Below are positions 54,502-64,000 of a DNA stretch of 64,000 nt, in pieces. The stretch is from Acanthococcus lagerstroemiae (taxonomy: Eukaryota; Arthropoda; Insecta; Hemiptera; Eriococcidae). The stretch covers positions 1 to 64,000 of the forward strand of contig JAJSSI010000082.1 of the NCBI GenBank assembly GCA_031841125.1, in the 5' to 3' direction. The notes under the pieces are model-generated. The model had not been told where the DNA came from and made no database searches. It worked only from the letters and a program-made list of their open reading frames with translations. The number at the start of each line of letters is the position of its first letter. Position 1 is the stretch's first letter. The position numbers were made by a program, and so were the translations under genes.

Positions 54502-54790
54502 ATGATGTATAGTATGGAGAAATTTTCAAAATTTGAGAAAATCAAAAATTTCGAATTCATGAGTGTTTCTTACTCAATTTTTCACGCTGAGTTCGAATTC
54601 GCTGTTGCAATTTGGCGGCGACCCTCCGTTCCGAGATACCCTCGAAAAAGTTGGAAAAATTGATCAATTTGGGTCAAAAAATGACTCTAGCTCAATTTTG
54701 ACAACGGATTCGAATTCGTCTCGAAAAATTGACTAACTAGCACCAGCCCGACGCCGTAGCTCTCCGAAAATTTTTCGCCCCAAAAAATGC
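54502..54790 (+). repeat. 289-bp unit with three losses
   Basis: This unit lacks one C at 54631-54632 (CCC to CC), one C at 54747-54749 and one T at 54771-54775 (T6 to T5). The first loss falls near codon 43 of the 66-codon frame and breaks it. It is the shortest unit in the window. Confidence 0.94.
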
Positions 54791-56831
54791 ATGATGTATA
54801 GTATGGAGAAATTTTCAAAATTTGAGAAAATCAAAAATTTCGAATTCATGAGTGTTTCTTACTCAATTTTTCACGCTGAGTTCGAATTCGCTGTTGCAAT
54901 TTGGCGGCGACCCTCCGTTCCCGAGATACCCTCGAAAAAGTTGGAAAAATTGATCAATTTGGGTCAAAAAATGACTCTAGCTCAATTTTGACAACGGATT
55001 CGAATTCGTCTCGAAAAATTGACTAACTAGCACCAGCCCCGACGCCGTAGCTCTCCGAAAATTTTTTCGCCCCAAAAAATGCATGATGTATAGTATGGAG
55101 AAATTTTCAAAATTTGAGAAAATCAAAAATTTCGAATTCATGAGTGTTTCTTACTCAATTTTTCACGCTGAGTTCGAATTCGCTGTTGCAATTTGGCGGC
55201 GACCCTCCGTTCCCGAGATACCCTCGAAAAAGTTGGAAAAATTGATCAATTTGGGTCAAAAAATGACTCTAGCTCAATTTTGACAACGGATTCGAATTCG
55301 TCTCGAAAAATTGACTAACTAGCACCAGCCCCGACGCCGTAGCTCTCCGAAAATTTTTTCGCCCAAAAAATGCATGATGTATAGTATGGAGAAATTTTCA
55401 AAATTTGAGAAAATCAAAAATTTCGAATTCATGAGTGTTTCTTACTCAATTTTTCACGCTGAGTTCGAATTCGCTGTTGCAATTTGGCGGCGACCCTCCG
55501 TTCCCGAGATACCCTCGAAAAAGTTGGAAAAATTGATCAATTTGGGTCAAAAAATGACTCTAGCTCAATTTTGACAACGGATTCGAATTCGTCTCGAAAA
55601 ATTGACTAACTAGCACCAGCCCCGACGCCGTAGCTCTCCGAAAATTTTTTCGCCCAAAAAATGCATGATGTATAGTATGGAGAAATTTTCAAAATTTGAG
55701 AAAATCAAAAATTTCGAATTCATGAGTGTTTCTTACTCAATTTTTCACGCTGAGTTCGAATTCGCTGTTGCAATTTGGCGGCGACCCTCCGTTCCCGAGA
55801 TACCCTCGAAAAAGTTGGAAAAATTGATCAATTTGGGTCAAAAAATGACTCTAGCTCAATTTTGACAACGGATTCGAATTCGTCTCGAAAAATTGACTAA
55901 CTAGCACCAGCCCCGACGCCGTAGCTCTCCGAAAATTTTTTCGCCCCAAAAAATGCATGATGTATAGTATGGAGAAATTTTCAAAATTTGAGAAAATCAA
56001 AAATTTCGAATTCATGAGTGTTTCTTACTCAATTTTTCACGCTGAGTTCGAATTCGCTGTTGCAATTTGGCGGCGACCCTCCGTTCCCGAGATACCCTCG
56101 AAAAAGTTGGAAAAATTGATCAATTTGGGTCAAAAAATGACTCTAGCTCAATTTTGACAACGGATTCGAATTCGTCTCGAAAAATTGACTAACTAGCACC
56201 AGCCCCGACGCCGTAGCTCTCCGAAAATTTTTTCGCCCCAAAAAATGCATGATGTATAGTATGGAGAAATTTTCAAAATTTGAGAAAATCAAAAATTTCG
56301 AATTCATGAGTGTTTCTTACTCAATTTTTCACGCTGAGTTCGAATTCGCTGTTGCAATTTGGCGGCGACCCTCCGTTCCCGAGATACCCTCGAAAAAGTT
56401 GGAAAAATTGATCAATTTGGGTCAAAAAATGACTCTAGCTCAATTTTGACAACGGATTCGAATTCGTCTCGAAAAATTGACTAACTAGCACCAGCCCCGA
56501 CGCCGTAGCTCTCCGAAAATTTTTTCGCCCCAAAAAATGCATGATGTATAGTATGGAGAAATTTTCAAAATTTGAGAAAATCAAAAATTTCGAATTCATG
56601 AGTGTTTCTTACTCAATTTTTCACGCTGAGTTCGAATTCGCTGTTGCAATTTGGCGGCGACCCTCCGTTCCCGAGATACCCTCGAAAAAGTTGGAAAAAT
56701 TGATCAATTTGGGTCAAAAAATGACTCTAGCTCAATTTTGACAACGGATTCGAATTCGTCTCGAAAAATTGACTAACTAGCACCAGCCCGACGCCGTAGC
56801 TCTCCGAAAATTTTTTCGCCCCAAAAAATGC

Positions 56832-57121
56832 ATGATGTATAGTATGGAGAAATTTTCAAAATTTGAGAAAATCAAAAATTTCGAATTCATGAGTGTTTCT
56901 TACTCAATTTTCACGCTGAGTTCGAATTCGCTGTTGCAATTTGGCGGCGACCCTCCGTTCCCGAGATACCTCGAAAAAGTTGGAAAAATTGATCAATTTG
57001 GGTCAAAAAATGACTCTAGCTCAATTTTGACAACGGATTCGAATTCGTCTCGAAAAATTGACTAACTAGCACCAGCCCCGACGCCGTAGCTCTCCGAAAA
57101 TTTTTTCGCCCCAAAAAATGC
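56832..57121 (+). repeat. 290-bp unit with two frameshifts
   Basis: One T is missing at 56908-56911 (T5 to T4) and one C at 56969-56970 (CCC to CC). Together they shift the frame so that the ATG at 56832 now reads 77 codons to a stop ending at 57065. Only the first 27 residues match the usual peptide. This accidental extension argues against selection on the frame. Confidence 0.93.
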
Positions 57122-57273
57122 ATGATGTATAGTATGGAGAAATTTTCAAAATTTGAGAAAATCAAAAATTTCGAATTCATGAGTGTTTCTTACTCAATTT
57201 TTCACGCTGAGTTCGAATTCGCTGTTGCAATTTGGCGGCGACCCTCCGTTCCCGAGATACCCTCGAAAAAGTT

Positions 57274-57274
57274 T
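57274..57274 (+). other. Private substitution G to T
   Basis: In the unit starting at 57122, TTGG becomes TTTG at unit position 153, changing codon 51 from Leu to Phe in the 66-codon frame. Unit length stays 292. With 93 and 675 this is one of the few clear base substitutions, and it could serve as a landmark for read placement. Confidence 0.9.
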
Positions 57275-60200
57275 GAAAAATTGATCAATTTGGGTCAAAA
57301 AATGACTCTAGCTCAATTTTGACAACGGATTCGAATTCGTCTCGAAAAATTGACTAACTAGCACCAGCCCCGACGCCGTAGCTCTCCGAAAATTTTTTCG
57401 CCCCAAAAAATGCATGATGTATAGTATGGAGAAATTTTCAAAATTTGAGAAAATCAAAAATTTCGAATTCATGAGTGTTTCTTACTCAATTTTTCACGCT
57501 GAGTTCGAATTCGCTGTTGCAATTTGGCGGCGACCCTCCGTTCCCGAGATACCCTCGAAAAAGTTGGAAAAATTGATCAATTTGGGTCAAAAAATGACTC
57601 TAGCTCAATTTTGACAACGGATTCGAATTCGTCTCGAAAAATTGACTAACTAGCACCAGCCCCGACGCCGTAGCTCTCCGAAAATTTTTTCGCCCCAAAA
57701 AATGCATGATGTATAGTATGGAGAAATTTTCAAAATTTGAGAAAATCAAAAATTTCGAATTCATGAGTGTTTCTTACTCAATTTTTCACGCTGAGTTCGA
57801 ATTCGCTGTTGCAATTTGGCGGCGACCCTCCGTTCCCGAGATACCCTCGAAAAAGTTGGAAAAATTGATCAATTTGGGTCAAAAAATGACTCTAGCTCAA
57901 TTTTGACAACGGATTCGAATTCGTCTCGAAAAATTGACTAACTAGCACCAGCCCCGACGCCGTAGCTCTCCGAAAATTTTTTCGCCCCAAAAAATGCATG
58001 ATGTATAGTATGGAGAAATTTTCAAAATTTGAGAAAATCAAAAATTTCGAATTCATGAGTGTTTCTTACTCAATTTTTCACGCTGAGTTCGAATTCGCTG
58101 TTGCAATTTGGCGGCGACCCTCCGTTCCCGAGATACCCTCGAAAAAGTTGGAAAAATTGATCAATTTGGGTCAAAAAATGACTCTAGCTCAATTTTGACA
58201 ACGGATTCGAATTCGTCTCGAAAAATTGACTAACTAGCACCAGCCCCGACGCCGTAGCTCTCCGAAAATTTTTTCGCCCCAAAAAATGCATGATGTATAG
58301 TATGGAGAAATTTTCAAAATTTGAGAAAATCAAAAATTTCGAATTCATGAGTGTTTCTTACTCAATTTTTCACGCTGAGTTCGAATTCGCTGTTGCAATT
58401 TGGCGGCGACCCTCCGTTCCCGAGATACCCTCGAAAAAGTTGGAAAAATTGATCAATTTGGGTCAAAAAATGACTCTAGCTCAATTTTGACAACGGATTC
58501 GAATTCGTCTCGAAAAATTGACTAACTAGCACCAGCCCCGACGCCGTAGCTCTCCGAAAATTTTTTCGCCCCAAAAAATGCATGATGTATAGTATGGAGA
58601 AATTTTCAAAATTTGAGAAAATCAAAAATTTCGAATTCATGAGTGTTTCTTACTCAATTTTTCACGCTGAGTTCGAATTCGCTGTTGCAATTTGGCGGCG
58701 ACCCTCCGTTCCCGAGATACCCTCGAAAAAGTTGGAAAAATTGATCAATTTGGGTCAAAAAATGACTCTAGCTCAATTTTGACAACGGATTCGAATTCGT
58801 CTCGAAAAATTGACTAACTAGCACCAGCCCCGACGCCGTAGCTCTCCGAAAATTTTTTCGCCCCAAAAAATGCATGATGTATAGTATGGAGAAATTTTCA
58901 AAATTTGAGAAAATCAAAAATTTCGAATTCATGAGTGTTTCTTACTCAATTTTTCACGCTGAGTTCGAATTCGCTGTTGCAATTTGGCGGCGACCCTCCG
59001 TTCCCGAGATACCCTCGAAAAAGTTGGAAAAATTGATCAATTTGGGTCAAAAAATGACTCTAGCTCAATTTTGACAACGGATTCGAATTCGTCTCGAAAA
59101 ATTGACTAACTAGCACCAGCCCCGACGCCGTAGCTCTCCGAAAATTTTTTCGCCCCAAAAAATGCATGATGTATAGTATGGAGAAATTTTCAAAATTTGA
59201 GAAAATCAAAAATTTCGAATTCATGAGTGTTTCTTACTCAATTTTTCACGCTGAGTTCGAATTCGCTGTTGCAATTTGGCGGCGACCCTCCGTTCCCGAG
59301 ATACCCTCGAAAAAGTTGGAAAAATTGATCAATTTGGGTCAAAAAATGACTCTAGCTCAATTTTGACAACGGATTCGAATTCGTCTCGAAAAATTGACTA
59401 ACTAGCACCAGCCCCGACGCCGTAGCTCTCCGAAAATTTTTTCGCCCCAAAAAATGCATGATGTATAGTATGGAGAAATTTTCAAAATTTGAGAAAATCA
59501 AAAATTTCGAATTCATGAGTGTTTCTTACTCAATTTTTCACGCTGAGTTCGAATTCGCTGTTGCAATTTGGCGGCGACCCTCCGTTCCCGAGATACCCTC
59601 GAAAAAGTTGGAAAAATTGATCAATTTGGGTCAAAAAATGACTCTAGCTCAATTTTGACAACGGATTCGAATTCGTCTCGAAAAATTGACTAACTAGCAC
59701 CAGCCCGACGCCGTAGCTCTCCGAAAATTTTTTCGCCCAAAAAATGCATGATGTATAGTATGGAGAAATTTTCAAAATTTGAGAAAATCAAAAATTTCGA
59801 ATTCATGAGTGTTTCTTACTCAATTTTTCACGCTGAGTTCGAATTCGCTGTTGCAATTTGGCGGCGACCCTCCGTTCCCGAGATACCCTCGAAAAAGTTG
59901 GAAAAATTGATCAATTTGGGTCAAAAAATGACTCTAGCTCAATTTTGACAACGGATTCGAATTCGTCTCGAAAAATTGACTAACTAGCACCAGCCCCGAC
60001 GCCGTAGCTCTCCGAAAATTTTTTCGCCCCAAAAAATGCATGATGTATAGTATGGAGAAATTTTCAAAATTTGAGAAAATCAAAAATTTCGAATTCATGA
60101 GTGTTTCTTACTCAATTTTTCACGCTGAGTTCGAATTCGCTGTTGCAATTTGGCGGCGACCCTCCGTTCCCGAGATACCCTCGAAAAAGTTGGAAAAATT

Positions 60201-60329
60201 GATCAATTTGGGTCAAAAAATGACTCTAGCTCAATTTTGACAACGGATTCGAATTCGTCTCGAAAAATTGACTAACTAGCACCAGCCCGACGCCGTAGCT
60301 CTCCGAAAATTTTTTCGCCCAAAAAATGC

Positions 60330-60620
60330 ATGATGTATAGTATGGAGAAATTTTCAAAATTTGAGAAAATCAAAAATTTCGAATTCATGAGTGTTTCTTA
60401 CTCAATTTTTCACGCTGAGTTCGAATTCGCTGTTGCAATTTGGCGGCGACCCTCCGTTCCCGAGATACCCTCGAAAAAGTTGAAAAATTGATCAATTTGG
60501 GTCAAAAAATGACTCTAGCTCAATTTTGACAACGGATTCGAATTCGTCTCGAAAAATTGACTAACTAGCACCAGCCCCGACGCCGTAGCTCTCCGAAAAT
60601 TTTTTCGCCCCAAAAAATGC
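60330..60620 (+). repeat. 291-bp unit with one missing G
   Basis: GTTGG reads GTTG at 60482, breaking the 66-codon frame at about codon 51. The preceding unit (60040) is 290 bp, with one C lost from each C4 run, and the unit at 59458 has the same double loss. Confidence 0.93.
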
Positions 60621-61204
60621 ATGATGTATAGTATGGAGAAATTTTCAAAATTTGAGAAAATCAAAAATTTCGAATTCATGAGTGTTTCTTACTCAATTTT
60701 TCACGCTGAGTTCGAATTCGCTGTTGCAATTTGGCGGCGACCCTCCGTTCCCGAGATACCCTCGAAAAAGTTGGAAAAATTGATCAATTTGGGTCAAAAA
60801 ATGACTCTAGCTCAATTTTGACAACGGATTCGAATTCGTCTCGAAAAATTGACTAACTAGCACCAGCCCCGACGCCGTAGCTCTCCGAAAATTTTTTCGC
60901 CCCAAAAAATGCATGATGTATAGTATGGAGAAATTTTCAAAATTTGAGAAAATCAAAAATTTCGAATTCATGAGTGTTTCTTACTCAATTTTTCACGCTG
61001 AGTTCGAATTCGCTGTTGCAATTTGGCGGCGACCCTCCGTTCCCGAGATACCCTCGAAAAAGTTGGAAAAATTGATCAATTTGGGTCAAAAAATGACTCT
61101 AGCTCAATTTTGACAACGGATTCGAATTCGTCTCGAAAAATTGACTAACTAGCACCAGCCCCGACGCCGTAGCTCTCCGAAAATTTTTTCGCCCCAAAAA
61201 ATGC

Positions 61205-61498
61205 ATGATGTATAGTATGGAGAAATTTTCAAAATTTGAGAAAATCAAAAATTTCGAATTCATGAGTGTTTCTTACTCAATTTTTCACGCTGAGTTCGAA
61301 TTCGCTGTTGCAATTTGGCGGCGACCCTCCGTTCCCGAGATACCCTCGAAAAAGTTGGAAAAATTGATCAATTTGGGTCAAAAAATGACTCTAGCTCAAT
61401 TTTGACAACGGATTCGAATTCGTCTCGAAAAATTGACTAACTAGCACCAGCCCGACGACGCCGTAGCTCTCCGAAAATTTTTTCGCCCCAAAAAATGC
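61205..61498 (+). repeat. 294-bp unit with complex change at 61451-61460
   Basis: The consensus AGCCCCGACGCCG reads AGCCCGACGACGCCG here. One C is lost from the C4 run and a GAC/CGA triplet is duplicated, a net gain of two bases. It is the only gain of length in the window. The 66-codon frame lies upstream and is unaffected. Confidence 0.93.
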
Positions 61499-62663
61499 AT
61501 GATGTATAGTATGGAGAAATTTTCAAAATTTGAGAAAATCAAAAATTTCGAATTCATGAGTGTTTCTTACTCAATTTTTCACGCTGAGTTCGAATTCGCT
61601 GTTGCAATTTGGCGGCGACCCTCCGTTCCCGAGATACCCTCGAAAAAGTTGGAAAAATTGATCAATTTGGGTCAAAAAATGACTCTAGCTCAATTTTGAC
61701 AACGGATTCGAATTCGTCTCGAAAAATTGACTAACTAGCACCAGCCCCGACGCCGTAGCTCTCCGAAAATTTTTTCGCCCCAAAAAATGCATGATGTATA
61801 GTATGGAGAAATTTTCAAAATTTGAGAAAATCAAAAATTTCGAATTCATGAGTGTTTCTTACTCAATTTTTCACGCTGAGTTCGAATTCGCTGTTGCAAT
61901 TTGGCGGCGACCCTCCGTTCCCGAGATACCCTCGAAAAAGTTGGAAAAATTGATCAATTTGGGTCAAAAAATGACTCTAGCTCAATTTTGACAACGGATT
62001 CGAATTCGTCTCGAAAAATTGACTAACTAGCACCAGCCCCGACGCCGTAGCTCTCCGAAAATTTTTTCGCCCCAAAAATGCATGATGTATAGTATGGAGA
62101 AATTTTCAAAATTTGAGAAAATCAAAAATTTCGAATTCATGAGTGTTTCTTACTCAATTTTTCACGCTGAGTTCGAATTCGCTGTTGCAATTTGGCGGCG
62201 ACCCTCCGTTCCCGAGATACCCTCGAAAAAGTTGGAAAAATTGATCAATTTGGGTCAAAAAATGACTCTAGCTCAATTTTGACAACGGATTCGAATTCGT
62301 CTCGAAAAATTGACTAACTAGCACCAGCCCCGACGCCGTAGCTCTCCGAAAATTTTTTCGCCCAAAAAATGCATGATGTATAGTATGGAGAAATTTTCAA
62401 AATTTGAGAAAATCAAAAATTTCGAATTCATGAGTGTTTCTTACTCAATTTTTCACGCTGAGTTCGAATTCGCTGTTGCAATTTGGCGGCGACCCTCCGT
62501 TCCCGAGATACCCTCGAAAAAGTTGGAAAAATTGATCAATTTGGGTCAAAAAATGACTCTAGCTCAATTTTGACAACGGATTCGAATTCGTCTCGAAAAA
62601 TTGACTAACTAGCACCAGCCCCGACGCCGTAGCTCTCCGAAAATTTTTTCGCCCAAAAAATGC

Positions 62664-62954
62664 ATGATGTATAGTATGGAGAAATTTTCAAAATTTGAGA
62701 AAATCAAAAATTTCGATTCATGAGTGTTTCTTACTCAATTTTTCACGCTGAGTTCGAATTCGCTGTTGCAATTTGGCGGCGACCCTCCGTTCCCGAGATA
62801 CCCTCGAAAAAGTTGGAAAAATTGATCAATTTGGGTCAAAAAATGACTCTAGCTCAATTTTGACAACGGATTCGAATTCGTCTCGAAAAATTGACTAACT
62901 AGCACCAGCCCCGACGCCGTAGCTCTCCGAAAATTTTTTCGCCCCAAAAAATGC
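62664..62954 (+). repeat. 291-bp unit missing one A in the first EcoRI site
   Basis: TTTCGAATTC reads TTTCGATTC, with a single A at 62716. The change abolishes one GAATTC site and breaks the 66-codon frame at codon 18. It falls in a two-base run rather than a long homopolymer. Confidence 0.93.
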
Positions 62955-63827
62955 ATGATGTATAGTATGGAGAAATTTTCAAAATTTGAGAAAATCAAAA
63001 ATTTCGAATTCATGAGTGTTTCTTACTCAATTTTTCACGCTGAGTTCGAATTCGCTGTTGCAATTTGGCGGCGACCCTCCGTTCCCGAGATACCCTCGAA
63101 AAAGTTGGAAAAATTGATCAATTTGGGTCAAAAAATGACTCTAGCTCAATTTTGACAACGGATTCGAATTCGTCTCGAAAAATTGACTAACTAGCACCAG
63201 CCCCGACGCCGTAGCTCTCCGAAAATTTTTTCGCCCAAAAAATGCATGATGTATAGTATGGAGAAATTTTCAAAATTTGAGAAAATCAAAAATTTCGAAT
63301 TCATGAGTGTTTCTTACTCAATTTTTCACGCTGAGTTCGAATTCGCTGTTGCAATTTGGCGGCGACCCTCCGTTCCCGAGATACCCTCGAAAAAGTTGGA
63401 AAAATTGATCAATTTGGGTCAAAAAATGACTCTAGCTCAATTTTGACAACGGATTCGAATTCGTCTCGAAAAATTGACTAACTAGCACCAGCCCGACGCC
63501 GTAGCTCTCCGAAAATTTTTTCGCCCCAAAAAATGCATGATGTATAGTATGGAGAAATTTTCAAAATTTGAGAAAATCAAAAATTTCGAATTCATGAGTG
63601 TTTCTTACTCAATTTTTCACGCTGAGTTCGAATTCGCTGTTGCAATTTGGCGGCGACCCTCCGTTCCCGAGATACCCTCGAAAAAGTTGGAAAAATTGAT
63701 CAATTTGGGTCAAAAAATGACTCTAGCTCAATTTTGACAACGGATTCGAATTCGTCTCGAAAAATTGACTAACTAGCACCAGCCCCGACGCCGTAGCTCT
63801 CCGAAAATTTTTTCGCCCAAAAAATGC

Positions 63828-64000
63828 ATGATGTATAGTATGGAGAAATTTTCAAAATTTGAGAAAATCAAAAATTTCGAATTCATGAGTGTTTCTTACT
63901 CAATTTTTCACGCTGAGTTCGAATTCGCTGTTGCAATTTGGCGGCGACCCTCCGTTCCCGAGATACCCTCGAAAAAGTTGGAAAAATTGATCAATTTGGG
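63828..64000 (+). repeat. Right partial unit cut by window end
   Basis: Unit positions 1-173 are present with consensus sequence. The window ends inside the 66-codon frame just after the AAATTGATCAATTT palindrome. The array evidently continues beyond this point. Confidence 0.95.

Larger units (their letters stand above)
1..64000 (+). repeat. 292-bp tandem satellite array filling the window
   Basis: The same 292-bp unit repeats head to tail in one orientation from end to end. Anchored on ATGATGTATAG, copies start at 198, 489, 781, 1073 and onward to 63828, giving 218 complete units and two partial ones. No inversion, spacer, insertion or unique sequence interrupts it. Unit lengths are 292 (194 units), 291 (19), 290 (3), 289 (1) and 294 (1). 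By hand count the unit has 62 C and 53 G, about 39% G+C. No variant recurs at a fixed multiple of the unit, so I see no higher-order repeat. The array runs off both ends, so its true length is unknown. Known satellite behaviour is spread by unequal exchange, gene conversion or rolling-circle amplification; which one acted here cannot be read from the sequence. I do not recognise this unit as a named satellite family. Confidence 0.99.
49834..64000 (+). repeat. Variable right-hand zone
   Basis: Twenty of the 48 complete units here have altered length. Losses in the C4 run at unit 280-283 occur at 50113, 54490, 55362, 55653, 59736, 60318, 62361, 62652, 63234 and 63816. Losses in the C4 run at unit 247-250 occur at 52707, 54747, 56787, 59704, 60286 and 63492. 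A6-to-A5 losses occur at 53327 and 62074. The remaining changes are listed in separate entries. Nearly all are single-base losses in short runs, and substitutions are almost absent. Confidence 0.93.

Noticed and set aside
489..63737. Calling each 66-codon frame as a separate gene
   Set aside because: More than 200 identical frames are a consequence of the tandem repeat. There is no transcription, splice or start-context evidence, and the broken copies look incidental.
1..64000. CRISPR-like periodic repeat
   Set aside because: The whole 292-bp period is conserved, with no variable spacers, no short direct repeat and no cas genes.
1..64000. Telomeric, 5S, SL or ribosomal DNA array
   Set aside because: No telomere hexamer runs, no 5S or rRNA sequence and no splice-leader sequence are visible in the unit.
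1..64000. Higher-order repeat structure
   Set aside because: Variants are private or are hits on C4 runs, and none recurs at a fixed multi-unit spacing.

Overview
The window is a single head-to-tail tandem (satellite) array from its first base to its last. The repeat unit is 292 bp. Counting from the recurring ATGATGTATAG anchor, the first anchor is at 198 and the last at 63828. That gives 218 complete units, a 197-bp partial unit on the left and a 173-bp partial unit on the right. There is no unique flanking DNA, no recognisable protein-coding gene, no RNA gene, no mobile-element protein and no CRISPR array. Of the 218 units, 194 are exactly 292 bp, 19 are 291 bp, three are 290 bp, one is 289 bp and one is 294 bp.

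Organism: nothing here identifies the source firmly. The unit is AT-rich (115 G+C of 292 by hand count, about 39%) and full of A/T tracts and short AT palindromes such as AAATTTTCAAAATTT. CpG is not depleted (18 seen, about 11 expected). This style resembles intergenic and satellite DNA of small-genome invertebrates, and Caenorhabditis-type nematodes are my best guess. That is a low-confidence inference from composition. A eukaryotic nuclear satellite fits far better than any bacterial or viral layout.

Layout: (1) 1-780 is an irregular left edge, with four single-base homopolymer losses within the first 226 bases and a C-to-G variant in two of the first three copies of that site. (2) 781-9245 is nearly uniform, with three units each missing one C from the same C4 run. 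(3) 9246-49833 is a core of 139 consecutive units of exactly 292 bp, in which I noticed one substitution (43984). (4) 49834-64000 is a right-hand zone in which 20 of 48 complete units have altered length. Almost all changes there are one-base losses in short homopolymers, plus one small complex change near 61451-61460 and one substitution at 57274.

Each unit carries a 66-codon ATG-to-TGA reading frame (201 bp) followed by 91 bp. I count 213 intact copies. Because 292 is not a multiple of 3, neighbouring copies fall in different frames and every copy ends in TGA. The frame is preserved because the array is homogeneous; nothing in the sequence shows that it is translated. Inside the unit I can also see two AT-rich palindromes, three EcoRI sites, a degenerate internal duplication offset by about 118 bp, and a run of four A/T tracts at about 10.5-bp spacing.

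The two main points for a reader are the extreme homogeneity of the core and the one-sided, loss-only, homopolymer-only variation. The second looks more like consensus error near a contig or coverage edge than natural satellite divergence. I did not find a new gene system here.
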